Assembly: GCA_964390495.1 (NCBI GenBank)
Contig: CAYMIN010000012.1
Location: 62,001 to 126,000 of the forward strand
Reading direction: 5' to 3'
Source of the DNA: UBA11051 sp964390495
Lineage (GTDB): Bacteria; Armatimonadota; Zipacnadia; Zipacnadales; UBA11051
DNA: 64,000 bases
Position 1 is the stretch's first letter. Each line of letters starts with the position of its first letter. The position numbers were made by a program, and so were the translations under genes. The notes beneath the pieces are model-generated. The model did no database searches. It saw only the letters and a program-made list of their open reading frames with translations, and was not told the origin of the DNA. Below are positions 24,831 to 33,354 of this stretch, piece after piece.

Positions 24831-24947
24831 GGTAATCGGGGGACCTCTTTCATTGAGTTTGTGCGGACACACGCTGGCGAAAGCAGCGGCGTCAGAACTT
24901 GATGGGGGTTATTTCCGTATGGGGGGAAGATTCCCTCTAGAAGCTGA

Positions 24948-25652
24948 TCACAACAGGGGACGCAGGGCTTCCCAGCAGCCGGCTTCGGTCAGGGCGCGGC
25001 GCAGCCGGAGGCAGCTTTCGCATTGCCAGCAGTGCCGAGGGCCGGCTTCGTAGCAGCTATGCAGCGCATCCAGTCTGATCCCGCGCTCCGATGCGAGCTG
25101 AACCATCTCGGTCTTCGTCATCTCTAGAGTGGGGGAAACGACGGTCGGGTGATTGGCTGCTGAGTACTCTAGCAGCTTGCCGGCTGCGGCGACGAATTCA
25201 GCGCTGTTGTCGGGGAAGGTCAAGGCTTCTTCGGCATTGAAGCCGGCGACGATGGCCTCGGCCTGCAGCGCCTCGGCATAGGCAGCCGCTACCATCACCA
25301 GCACGGCGTTGCGGTTGGGCACCCAGACTTGCTGCGCGGTCTCGGCGGTGACGGCCTGGTCGTTGAGTTCGGCCGCTTGCGGATGAGGCATTTGCGCGTC
25401 AGGTGTGGTAAGCGCAGCGGGGGAGATCTGCCCGAGCCATGCCAGGTTGACGACCTGCTGGGGGATATTGAGCCGCGCCGCTTGAGTGGCTGCCGCTTCT
25501 ATCTCGGCAGCCGCAGCGCGCTGGCCGTAATCGCAGGTAATCGCCAAACGCAGGTCATAAGCGTGCGCGGCCAGGTGCGCGGCTATCAGAGAATCGAGGC
25601 CGCCGGACAGTAGCACTACTGCTCGCCGGCTTGAAGTGGCTCCGCCGCTCAT
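24948..25652 (-). CDS. queC: 7-cyano-7-deazaguanine synthase
   Basis: A 234-residue QueC, which turns 7-carboxy-7-deazaguanine into preQ0 using ATP and ammonia on the way to queuosine-modified tRNA. The ATP-pyrophosphatase P-loop is LLSGGLDSL; further family blocks are CDYGQR, WVPNRNAVLV, GFNAEEALTFPDN and SPTLEMTKTEMV; the zinc site near the C-terminus has four Cys in SCYEAGPRHCWQCESC. It starts one base after the queD stop codon, so translation is coupled. QueE and QueF are not in the window. Confidence 0.95.
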   Translation of the reverse strand: MSGGATSSRRAVVLLSGGLDSLIAAHLAAHAYDLRLAITCDYGQRAAAAEIEAAATQAARLNIPQQVVNLAWLGQISPAALTTPDAQMPHPQAAELNDQAVTAETAQQVWVPNRNAVLVMVAAAYAEALQAEAIVAGFNAEEALTFPDNSAEFVAAAGKLLEYSAANHPTVVSPTLEMTKTEMVQLASERGIRLDALHSCYEAGPRHCWQCESCLRLRRALTEAGCWEALRPLL

Positions 25653-25653
25653 G

Positions 25654-26025
25654 CTAGCTTTCCCGATAGATGATCGCCGAATCTTCGGTCTCGTACAGCT
25701 TCACCTCGAAGAGCCGCACCTCGAAGTCCGCTAGCAGTTCGGCTACCCTCTCGAAGATAATCGCGCCCAGATTCTCGGAGGTGACATTGGCTTGCGCAAA
25801 CTCCGGCAGCTCATTTAGGTAGGCGTGGTCATATCGGTCGAGCACCTGGTCGCAGACCGCCTTGAGTTCGCCGAAGTCTATCAACATCCCCACCGCATCG
25901 AGCTTATCGCCCTCAACGGTAATCTCGACGTTGTAGTTGTGCCCGTGAAGCTGCGCACACTTGCCTGCATAGTCGCGCAGGTGATGGGCTGCCGAAAAAC
26001 GCCGTTTGACCGTAAGGCGATACAT
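25654..26025 (-). CDS. queD: 6-carboxytetrahydropterin synthase
   Basis: A 123-residue QueD, normal length. It converts 7,8-dihydroneopterin triphosphate to 6-carboxytetrahydropterin, the second step of queuosine biosynthesis. The catalytic and zinc His residues are visible in RRFSAAHHL and CAQLHGHNY (with the reactive Cys just before), the DFGELK motif follows, and a C-terminal VKLYETEDS carries the binding Glu. It lies 48 bases downstream of the kinase/PAP2 fusion and reads into queC. Confidence 0.95.
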   Translation of the reverse strand: MYRLTVKRRFSAAHHLRDYAGKCAQLHGHNYNVEITVEGDKLDAVGMLIDFGELKAVCDQVLDRYDHAYLNELPEFAQANVTSENLGAIIFERVAELLADFEVRLFEVKLYETEDSAIIYRES

Positions 26026-26073
26026 CGCGCGCCACTGCCTCCGTATTGGTAATCTAGCGGTGCGTCAGCCGGT

Positions 26074-26841
26074 TCAGTTGAAGTACCAGATGAACAGCAC
26101 CAGTCCGACCAGGGCGCCGGCCAGACCGCCCAGGAGGGCTTCGGGAAGTGTATGGATCCGCGCCTGCACTCTGCTTTGCAGCACCAGTCCCGCCAGGGCC
26201 AGGGCCAGTAGCATGATCGGGAAGCTGTGGGTCAGGAGCATGATGGCAACGGCGCAGAGGAAGCCGAGAGCGGAATGGCCCGAGATCACACCGCCGCGGG
26301 CGAACGTTCCGTGGCCGGTAGCGCGCTTCAGCCACGTAATCAGGACGGCTAACAGCACGCAGCCGCTGATCACCAACTGAATGGCATCCAGTTGAGGTAC
26401 CGGTGGCTGCTCGGGCAGGTTGATGAAAACCGCGGCCACACGTGGGGCGCTGCTGAACACCAGTATCGCTACAGTAATTGCGTACAGCGCCGCGACCAAG
26501 ACCGCGCCGGCGGCGATATCCTTGGCGACCTTAGCGCGCGGGTCATAGCCGTCAACCGTCAGTTCGGTTGCCGCCTCCAGGGCGGTGTTGAACATCTCTG
26601 CGATCAGCACAATCGCCATGGCCGCGACTAGGTGCAAGAACTGCACGCCCTCGATGCCGAGGGTCCAGGCCGCCAGCAGCACCACGATCACGAGGGTGAA
26701 ATGCACCCGCATGTGCTGCTGAGTCTCGAAGCAGAACATGATCCCTTCCCAGGCATGTTCGAAGCTCACGGCCACAGATTTGCGCTTGCCGACAGCGGGC
26801 ATACCGGGGTCGGTTTCGTCCTGCTTGTCAATCTTGGACAC
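26074..26841 (-). CDS. Prokaryotic diacylglycerol/undecaprenol kinase fused to a PAP2 phosphatase
   Basis: A membrane protein of about 255 residues joining two lipid enzymes. Residues about 20-135 are a DgkA/undecaprenol kinase domain with the signature AEMFNTALEAATE and AKDIAAGAVL in three helices. Residues about 145-255 resemble a PAP2 lipid phosphatase: VISGHSALG (the SGH motif) and SRVQARIHTLPEA, where the catalytic His is kept and the usual Asp three residues later is Glu-shifted. The pair could form and split polyprenyl or diacylglycerol phosphate, recycling the carrier lipid of cell-wall and surface-glycan export. Start GTG 26841 has GAGGAG ten bases upstream and overlaps the ybeY end by 14 bases; the TTG at 26859 lacks such a site. 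Last gene of the phoH-pgpH-ybeY operon. Confidence 0.88.
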   Translation of the reverse strand: MSKIDKQDETDPGMPAVGKRKSVAVSFEHAWEGIMFCFETQQHMRVHFTLVIVVLLAAWTLGIEGVQFLHLVAAMAIVLIAEMFNTALEAATELTVDGYDPRAKVAKDIAAGAVLVAALYAITVAILVFSSAPRVAAVFINLPEQPPVPQLDAIQLVISGCVLLAVLITWLKRATGHGTFARGGVISGHSALGFLCAVAIMLLTHSFPIMLLALALAGLVLQSRVQARIHTLPEALLGGLAGALVGLVLFIWYFN

Positions 26842-27268
26842 TCTTGATGCGCTCCTCAAATCGCCTCACCACGGCGGTCTGTTTGTCAAACATCGCCTGC
26901 TTATCTTGTGCATCGCGATCGCTATGGCCCAAAGCATGCAGAACGGTATGAGCGGTCAGGAAGGCCAGTTCCCAGTGCAGGCTGTGTCCGTGTTCAGCGG
27001 CCTGGATCGCTGCCTGCTCCACGGAGATGTAGGCTTCTGCCTCGCTTTGGCCGTCAGGGCCGACTTCCGCCTCGAAGGCAATTGCATCCGTCGGCCGGTC
27101 GGCTCCCAGCAATTCCCGGTTAAGCTCCCGGATTGTATCATTATCAGTCAGCACCAGGCTGAAGGTATCGAGCCTGGCCGCTTCGGCCAGTGCCGCGGCT
27201 GCGGCCACCTCCGCCAGCAGCTTCTCGTCAACAGGACGGCTCTGCAGGTCTCTGATCTCAACTTTCAG
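26828..27268 (-). CDS. ybeY: Endoribonuclease YbeY (rRNA maturation)
   Basis: A zinc-dependent endoribonuclease that matures 16S rRNA and controls ribosome quality. The metal site HTVLHALGHSD and the block DRPTDAIAFE are intact. The first ordinary start is GTG 27208, giving only 126 residues. In frame upstream the sequence continues as KVEIRDLQSRPVDEKLLAEV, which looks like the conserved YbeY N-terminus, back to a CTG codon at 27268. That codon overlaps the end of pgpH and has GAGGAAG about 13 bases before it, so I give the longer form of about 146 residues with a rare CTG start. The end overlaps the kinase/PAP2 gene by 14 bases. Confidence 0.88.
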   Translation of the reverse strand: MKVEIRDLQSRPVDEKLLAEVAAAAALAEAARLDTFSLVLTDNDTIRELNRELLGADRPTDAIAFEAEVGPDGQSEAEAYISVEQAAIQAAEHGHSLHWELAFLTAHTVLHALGHSDRDAQDKQAMFDKQTAVVRRFEERIKSVQD

Positions 27269-29441
27269 AGGCGGAGTTCGCTTCCTCGGAGTTGGGGGCC
27301 TCGTCCGGTTTCGGCCCGGTCAGTCCCCGCACATTCTCCGGCAAAAAGTTGTCCGGATACCGCGTACGATGGTGGAACATGCGATTCAGCGTATAAATGA
27401 AGCTCTGCTTGATGGTGGTGATGTCGTGGAAGGTAAGGGGGGCCTCGTCAAGCTGGCCGTCCTCGATCCTGGCATCCACCAGCCGGTCCACCAGTTCCTC
27501 AATGCGCTGTGGCTGCGGGTCTTCCATGGTACGCGCCGCCGCCTCGACGGTATCCGCCAGCATGATTATAGCGGTCTCTCGACTTTGAGGCCGTGGCCCG
27601 TCATAGCGGAAATCGGCCTCGCGGACCTCGTCGGGGTCCTCGGCTTCGGCAGCCGCCTTGCGGTAAAGGTACGAAACCAGGCTGGTGCCATGGTGTTCGG
27701 GAATCACCGCTGCGATCTCGGCAGGCAGGCCCGCCTCCTCAGCCATCTCCATGCCCTCTTTGACATGCGATATCAGAACCAGCGCCGACAGGTGCGGGGA
27801 CAGATGGTCATGAGGATTCTCGGTGCCGAATTGGTTCTCCGCAAAGAACAATGGCCGCTTAAGTTTGCCGATGTCATGATACATGCAGCATGTCCGCGTC
27901 AGCAACCCGTTAGCCCCGATGGCCTCGGCCGCCGGCTCGGCCAGGTTGGCGACCATTACCGAGCTCTGGTACGATCCCGGTGCCTCCGTGAGCAGCTCCT
28001 TCAGCAGCGGCTCGTTGGGGTTCAGCAGCTCGATCAGCCGCATCTCGGTAATCAGCCGCAGGGGCCGCTGAATCACCATAATCAGGCCGAAAGCGAGAAT
28101 AGCTGAAGCCAGACCGGCAATCGCGGCTACGCCGAGCTGTTGATAGGCGATATTCATACCCAGGACCTTGCTGCTGATGCCCAGAACGGCCGGGTTAATC
28201 ACGGCCGTTAGCAGCGACGCCCGGGTTACCATCGTTGTTTTGGTGTGGCCGGTCGGCACGGCATAGGCGGCGGCTAGGCCGCAGATCGCGGTCGTGATCA
28301 ACAGCCGCGTGTCCCCGCCGGCGGTCATTGAGCCGATTACTATGGCGATGAAGATCACCGCCGCAACGGCCACCTCGGAGTTTATCACTACCGACAAAAA
28401 CATTGCCAGCGTCGTAACCGTGGTCAGCGCCCAGATGGGGTAGAAGGGATTGCCCTCAAGCAACCTGACGATCAGAACCGCCAGCACGATGCTTGCGCAC
28501 AGCGTGTAGAACAGGCGCTCGTCGCGGTGCGCCTGGGGAGCGAACCTGAATATGTAGATAACGATTGTCAATGTCAAGCTGATGATCAGCAGCAGAGAGG
28601 CCAGCGCCTGGGTATAGTCAATCGTCGGCTGGACCAGGCCGAGGGCTTGGAACATTGCCAGATGCCGCTGGGAAACGGTCTCGCCCGGGGAGATCAGGAT
28701 ATCTCCCGGCTGCAATTGACGGCGCTGCTCCTCCACCTGCCTGGCGGCCTGCTCGCGTTTCTCCTCGGTTGCCAGGGGGTCGTAGATCAGATTGTTGCGC
28801 AAGGCCAGCTTCGCCAGCTCCGCTTCCATCCGCTTGAACTGAGAAGCGATATGCAGCTTTTCGGCCGCCGCGGCGGCTTTCTGCTGAACATTGGTCAGGT
28901 CATCGGTGTTGCTGCGGATCTCCCCGGCCATCTGCTCCCGGACGATCTCGATGATCGAGGCCTTGCGGCGCTCGAAGGCCCCTTCCTGCATCTCAATCAG
29001 GAGCCGCAGGGTCTCGGGACTCAGCGAGACGTCTAGCTGCTCCCGCAACCGATCCACTTTATCCAGCGCAGTGGTGAGACTTTCGTCATTGCGCACCGTC
29101 TTAGCCGCAGCGAATATGTCCGAAACCGTGCGCTCAGCGACGGCCAGGGCATTGGTATCCCGGTTATAGACCGGACTTACGGAGTTGGCCGCCTCCTGCC
29201 GCAATCGCGCTGTTTCCTCAACATCCACATACACCGCCGCGCGATTGGCAGTGATTGTCTGGGTAGCCTCATCCCCAGGGCTCAGCGAGACGCGCTCCGG
29301 CTGCAAGCGCCATAGCAACAGCAGAAACACCATCAAGGTGGTCAAGACTGTCGTTATGAACTTGCGGAAGGTGCTGCTCTGGATCTTGCGACCAAACAGC
29401 TTGTGCTCGACCTCGTTATGCTTGTTGTTGTGCTTAGGCAT
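27258..29441 (-). CDS. pgpH: 7TM-HD family phosphohydrolase (PgpH-like c-di-AMP phosphodiesterase)
   Basis: A 727-residue membrane protein with one N-terminal helix (about 27-46), an outer sensor domain rich in coiled-coil residues (about 50-275), a block of seven hydrophobic helices (about 285-480) and a cytoplasmic HD domain (about 505-690). The HD signature is CMYHDIGKLKRPLFF, with EHHGTSLVSYLY and IIMLADTVEAA as further metal and substrate blocks. PgpH-type proteins hydrolyse the second messenger cyclic di-AMP; whether a diadenylate cyclase exists cannot be seen here. Start ATG with GAGGG eight bases upstream. It is 62 bases downstream of phoH and overlaps the presumed ybeY start. Confidence 0.92.
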   Translation of the reverse strand: MPKHNNKHNEVEHKLFGRKIQSSTFRKFITTVLTTLMVFLLLLWRLQPERVSLSPGDEATQTITANRAAVYVDVEETARLRQEAANSVSPVYNRDTNALAVAERTVSDIFAAAKTVRNDESLTTALDKVDRLREQLDVSLSPETLRLLIEMQEGAFERRKASIIEIVREQMAGEIRSNTDDLTNVQQKAAAAAEKLHIASQFKRMEAELAKLALRNNLIYDPLATEEKREQAARQVEEQRRQLQPGDILISPGETVSQRHLAMFQALGLVQPTIDYTQALASLLLIISLTLTIVIYIFRFAPQAHRDERLFYTLCASIVLAVLIVRLLEGNPFYPIWALTTVTTLAMFLSVVINSEVAVAAVIFIAIVIGSMTAGGDTRLLITTAICGLAAAYAVPTGHTKTTMVTRASLLTAVINPAVLGISSKVLGMNIAYQQLGVAAIAGLASAILAFGLIMVIQRPLRLITEMRLIELLNPNEPLLKELLTEAPGSYQSSVMVANLAEPAAEAIGANGLLTRTCCMYHDIGKLKRPLFFAENQFGTENPHDHLSPHLSALVLISHVKEGMEMAEEAGLPAEIAAVIPEHHGTSLVSYLYRKAAAEAEDPDEVREADFRYDGPRPQSRETAIIMLADTVEAAARTMEDPQPQRIEELVDRLVDARIEDGQLDEAPLTFHDITTIKQSFIYTLNRMFHHRTRYPDNFLPENVRGLTGPKPDEAPNSEEANSASES

Positions 29442-29503
29442 CTAGAAAGCCCTCATAGGTCATTAGCGGCCGGATCCGGCTGGGAGTCCGATGGGTGGTA
29501 TCG

Positions 29504-30679
29504 CTATGGTGCGTCACTTGCGCTGCCAGGCTGGGGGTTTGCGGGGCTTGTCGGCGTCTGGCCTTTGCCGGTCGCCTCGTAGGCGTCAACGATGCGTTGC
29601 ACCAGCGGGTGCCGAACGATGTCGTTGCGGTCCAGCTTGCAGATGCCGACCCCCTTGACTTGCGCCAGTACCGACATCGCGTGATTCAGCCCGCCCTGCG
29701 CGCCCTGTGGCAGATCGGTCTGCGTAATGTCGCCGGTAACGATCATCTTGGAGCCGAAACCCATACGCGTTAGGAACATCTTCATCTGTCCGGGAGTGGT
29801 GTTCTGCCCCTCGTCCAGAACCATGACGGCGTCGTTTATGGTGCGCCCGCGCATGTAGGCAAGCGGCATGACTTCAATAACGCCGCGCCCCAGCAGCCTC
29901 TCGAACCGCTGGAACCCGATGATGTCGGTCAGAGCATCGTGCAGGGGGCGCAGGTACGGCTGCACCTTCTCCAGCATATCGCCGGGTAAAAAGCCGAGCT
30001 GCTCGCCCGCCTCGACAATCGGCCTGGTCAGCACAATGCGACTAACTTGGCCCGACCTCAGCGCAGCTACTGCGGTTGCCATCGCCAGAAAGGTCTTGCC
30101 GGTGCCGGCCGGCCCGATACAGAGAACGAGGTCGTTGTCCGCTATCGTCTGGATATACCTGGCCTGGCCCAGGGTCTTGGGACGCACCGGCTTATTGCGG
30201 TAGGTAGTGACGATGGTATTGTTGAGTACCTCTTTGACTTGCCGGCAACTGCCGTTGCTGACCGCCTCCACCACCAGGGCGACATCGCGGCCGGTGACAT
30301 CGCGCTCGGCGCGGATCAGATGCAGCACGCCGTCGAGGGCCTCGGCAGCCTGCTCGGCCCGCGGCTTGTCTCCATAGACCAGGACGGCACCGTCAGTCGG
30401 CACCAAACGCACGCCGAAGCGGTCCTCGATGCTATGAAGATTGCGGTCGCGGCTTCCCACGAGCTGTGGCAATTCGCTGGCAGTCACCTCGATGCTGGTA
30501 ACTGCAGCTTCTTGGGCCTCGGCTGAGGCCGCGGCATTCGGGTCCTCCAACCTTGTCACCACTGTCTCAAGTGTCAAGCCGGCGGCCATGCCAACGTAAC
30601 TGTGAAAGTGAAAAGCCGGGACGCCGCCTAGCGAAATCCCGACCTTCGGAGTCTCACCCCAGCCGCCGGTCGTTGTCAC
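29504..30679 (-). CDS. phoH: PhoH-like ATPase/RNA helicase-related protein
   Basis: A 391-residue PhoH protein with a KH-like N-terminal segment (GSRDRNLHSIEDRFG) and the PhoH P-loop domain: Walker A GPAGTGKTFLA, VLTRPIVEAGEQLGFLPGD, the Walker B-like MVLDEGQNTT and VTGDITQTDLP. PhoH proteins bind RNA and hydrolyse ATP; in the gene neighbourhood with ybeY they are tied to RNA maturation. The GTG at 30679 has AGGAGT eight bases before it, giving a 30-residue unusual leader; ATG 30589 (MAAGLTLETV) is the alternative and fits the family start better but lacks a ribosome-binding site. It heads the phoH-pgpH-ybeY-dgk operon. Confidence 0.93.
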   Translation of the reverse strand: MTTTGGWGETPKVGISLGGVPAFHFHSYVGMAAGLTLETVVTRLEDPNAAASAEAQEAAVTSIEVTASELPQLVGSRDRNLHSIEDRFGVRLVPTDGAVLVYGDKPRAEQAAEALDGVLHLIRAERDVTGRDVALVVEAVSNGSCRQVKEVLNNTIVTTYRNKPVRPKTLGQARYIQTIADNDLVLCIGPAGTGKTFLAMATAVAALRSGQVSRIVLTRPIVEAGEQLGFLPGDMLEKVQPYLRPLHDALTDIIGFQRFERLLGRGVIEVMPLAYMRGRTINDAVMVLDEGQNTTPGQMKMFLTRMGFGSKMIVTGDITQTDLPQGAQGGLNHAMSVLAQVKGVGICKLDRNDIVRHPLVQRIVDAYEATGKGQTPTSPANPQPGSASDAP

Positions 30680-30696
30680 GCAAAATCACTCCTACT

Positions 30697-30725
30697 AGGG
30701 TATATCACAGAGCCGCCAAAGTCAA
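30697..30725 (-). promoter_or_regulatory. Possible promoter for phoH operon
   Basis: On the minus strand TTGACT (30725-30720) is followed after 17 bases by TACCCT (30702-30697), or after 15 bases by TATACC. The predicted transcript start falls on the ribosome-binding site of the GTG start, which would favour the inner ATG at 30589 or a different promoter. Confidence 0.35.
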
Positions 30726-30807
30726 CTCAAACTGCAATATTACCCGACGAAACAATACCTCAATGATGCCATAGCTTTGTATCAACGGGAGCCCCAGGCC
30801 AGCCGAT

Positions 30808-30836
30808 TTGACATCCGCCGCCGCCTCGCTTACCAT
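30808..30836 (+). promoter_or_regulatory. Sigma-70-like promoter for larE-nadB
   Basis: A perfect TTGACA (30808-30813), a 17-base GC-rich spacer and TACCAT (30831-30836) lie about 48 bases before the TTG start of larE. Confidence 0.6.
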
Positions 30837-30883
30837 ACCATGTTTTACCTTGTAGGAGCATCTGTGGCGTCGGAGAGCTGACA

Positions 30884-31738
30884 TTGTCAGACGAATCCAG
30901 CAAGCTACCGCCTACAGTCGCAGCGAAAGATGAGAAGCTCAGGCAGCTCCTGGCCGACATGGGGAGCCTGCTGGTGGCTTTCAGCGGCGGAGCCGATAGC
31001 AGCTTGCTACTGGCGGTAGCCGCAGAAGTTCTTGGCGACCGGTGCGTTGCCGCCACCGCCGAGTCGCAGGTCTATCCTGCTGACGAGCTGCCCAGGGCTC
31101 GGCAAATCGCCGCTGGGCTTGGTGTAGAGCATATCGTGTTCGCTTTTGACCATCTCGGCCTGGAGCAGTTTGTCGTCAATCCGCCGCGACGTTGTTACCA
31201 CTGCAAGCGCGCCCTGTTCGAGCGCCTCCTTCAGATTGCCGACGAGCGCGGCCTGGCTCATGTCGCCGACGGCAGTGTGCTGGACGATCTCGATGATTTC
31301 CGGCCCGGGCTTAAGGCCTCTCAGGAGCTGGGAGTGCGCTCCCCCCTGCTGGAAGCCGAGCTGACCAAGGGCGAAATCAGACAGCTTGCCCGCCAACGCG
31401 GGTTGGCGACTGCCGACCTGCCCTCCATGGCCTGTCTGGCAACCCGCATTCCGTACGGCGATGAGATTACCGCCGCCAAGCTCCACCAGATCGCCGAGGC
31501 CGAGCAGGTTCTGCTGGACATGGGTCTGAGGCAGGTGCGGGTGCGCCACCACGGCCCCATCGCACGGATAGAGGTATTGCCGGAGCAGATGCCCAAGATT
31601 ATGTCGGAAGCTGCCAGGCGCACCATTGTTGACAGGTTAGCTGCCTTGGGCTTCAAGTACTGCGCTTTGGATTTGCGCGGCTACCGCTCCGGTAGTATGA
31701 ACGAGTTGCTGGCAGAGGAAGAAGATGTAGATGAGTAA
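30884..31738 (+). CDS. larE: ATP-dependent sulfur transferase LarE (nickel-pincer cofactor)
   Basis: A 284-residue LarE, an ATP-pyrophosphatase-fold enzyme that adds sulfur to the pyridinium precursor of the nickel-pincer nucleotide of lactate racemase and relatives. The P-loop is AFSGGADSS; DGSVLDDLDDFRPG and SMACLATRIPYG are conserved. Three Cys are placed as in iron-sulfur LarE types (C104 and C107 in RRCYHCK, C184 in ACLATR), suggesting a cluster-based, non-sacrificial mechanism rather than the single-Cys type; that is inference from family knowledge. Start is TTG with GGAGAG seven bases upstream. LarA, LarB and LarC are absent from the window. It overlaps nadB by eight bases. Confidence 0.9.
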   Translation: MSDESSKLPPTVAAKDEKLRQLLADMGSLLVAFSGGADSSLLLAVAAEVLGDRCVAATAESQVYPADELPRARQIAAGLGVEHIVFAFDHLGLEQFVVNPPRRCYHCKRALFERLLQIADERGLAHVADGSVLDDLDDFRPGLKASQELGVRSPLLEAELTKGEIRQLARQRGLATADLPSMACLATRIPYGDEITAAKLHQIAEAEQVLLDMGLRQVRVRHHGPIARIEVLPEQMPKIMSEAARRTIVDRLAALGFKYCALDLRGYRSGSMNELLAEEEDVDE

Positions 31739-33335
31739 CTGCGAGCAGTTGCAGTACGATTTCATTGTTGTAGGCTCCGGCGTCGCCGGGCTGTGGACCG
31801 CGCTCAACCTTGCCGACAGCGGCAAGGTGGCGCTACTGACCAAAGATGAACTGCGCCAGGGCTCGACTGCCTACGCCCAGGGCGGCATCGCCGTGGCGCT
31901 GTCGGACGAAGATGACCCGGAGTTGCACCTCCGCGACACTTTGGAGGCCGGTGCCGGGCTGTGCGACGTACCGGCCGCTGAGATCCTCGCCTTTGAGGGG
32001 CCGCGAGCGGTGCGCCAACTGATCCGGCAGGGCGCTCAGTTCGACCGGAATAACGGCGAGTTTGCTTTCGGCCGGGAGGCTGCTCATTCGCAGCGCCGCA
32101 TCATCCATGCTAACGGCGATGCCACCGGCGCGGAGATTGAGAGAGCTCTGGCGGTGGCGATTGACAAGCACGCCGGCATTGACGTCTTCGAGAATACCCA
32201 GGCCACGCACATAATTGCGCTGGAGGGGCGCTGTGTCGGCATCCAGGCCCACGATTTCGCCGCTGCCAGGCCGGTACTGTTTGTCGCGAAAGCCACAGCC
32301 CTGGCCACTGGCGGTCTTGGGTGCCTGTATCGGGTGACTACCAACCCTCCGGTGGTAACCGGCGACGGCATCGCTCTAGCCTACCGCGCCGGAGTTACGT
32401 TGAAGGACATCGAGTTCGTCCAGTTTCATCCTACGGCCCTAGCAGCACCGGGCTTCCCCAAGTTCCTGATGTCGGAGGCTCTGCGCGGAGACGGCGCTGA
32501 GCTTATCAATCACCAGGGCGAGCCGTTCATGCAGCGGTATCACCCGATGGGCAACCTGGCGCCCCGCGACCAAGTTGCGCGAGCGGTGATGGAGGAGATG
32601 AAAGCGGCCCACCAGCCCTTTGTCTATCTCGACTTGCAGCCGATTGGCAAGCAGCGTTTCGAACAGCGCTTCCCCAACATCCTCGCCGAGTGTCGGGCCA
32701 GGGGCTTTGCCGTGCCGGATGAGCCGGTGCCGGTCTCGCCGGCCGCCCACTACTTCATGGGCGGCATTGATACCGATATTGACTGCAGAAGCTCGCTGCC
32801 GGGTCTGTTTGCGGTAGGCGAGTGCGCCTGTATCAGCGTACACGGGGCCAACCGGCTGGCCTCCAATTCGCTACTCGAGGGGCTGGTGTTCGGCCGGCGT
32901 TGCGCGCTGGCGATGGCCGATGCCGAAGCCCTGAGCGCCGCCACCCTAGCGGAGCTGGCTCGCCGTCAAGCCCGCAAGGTGCTGGTCGCCAGCGCCGTCT
33001 ATCACGACCTGCGGGACATTATGTGGGATAATCTAGGCGTGGTGCGCTCGGCGGCGACGCTGCGCAACGCCCTGCAGCACGTAGGCCACCTGTCGGCAAG
33101 AATCTCCGAGACGGAAGAACCGACGCAGGACGGCATCGAGGCGGCCAATGCGCTGTTACTGGCCAGGTTGATGGCCAAGGCGGCCTTTAGTCGCAGGGAG
33201 AGTCGCGGCGCTCACTATCGAGTCGAGCATCAGGATACCTCGCCGAACATGCGTCAGCACACTCTGGTAACACTCGGGGAGACCGGTGAGCCGCAGATTG
33301 ACTACCGCCCGGTCGAGCTCCAGCGCCTGCGCTAG
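31731..33335 (+). CDS. nadB: L-aspartate oxidase
   Basis: A 534-residue flavoprotein that oxidises L-aspartate to iminoaspartate, the first step of de novo NAD synthesis. The FAD-binding GSGVAGLWTALNLA, GSTAYAQGGIAVAL, HANGDATGAEI, ATGGLGCLYRVTTNP, DIEFVQFHPTAL, SEALRGDGA and the substrate-binding HGANRLASNSLLEG blocks are all present, and the length is standard. Its ATG lies inside the last codons of larE (eight-base overlap), so it is translationally coupled. NadA and NadC are not adjacent. It converges with pgeF, only 19 bases away, with no terminator visible between. Confidence 0.95.
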   Translation: MSNCEQLQYDFIVVGSGVAGLWTALNLADSGKVALLTKDELRQGSTAYAQGGIAVALSDEDDPELHLRDTLEAGAGLCDVPAAEILAFEGPRAVRQLIRQGAQFDRNNGEFAFGREAAHSQRRIIHANGDATGAEIERALAVAIDKHAGIDVFENTQATHIIALEGRCVGIQAHDFAAARPVLFVAKATALATGGLGCLYRVTTNPPVVTGDGIALAYRAGVTLKDIEFVQFHPTALAAPGFPKFLMSEALRGDGAELINHQGEPFMQRYHPMGNLAPRDQVARAVMEEMKAAHQPFVYLDLQPIGKQRFEQRFPNILAECRARGFAVPDEPVPVSPAAHYFMGGIDTDIDCRSSLPGLFAVGECACISVHGANRLASNSLLEGLVFGRRCALAMADAEALSAATLAELARRQARKVLVASAVYHDLRDIMWDNLGVVRSAATLRNALQHVGHLSARISETEEPTQDGIEAANALLLARLMAKAAFSRRESRGAHYRVEHQDTSPNMRQHTLVTLGETGEPQIDYRPVELQRLR

Positions 33336-33354
33336 CCGGGCGCACCTCGGCGCG

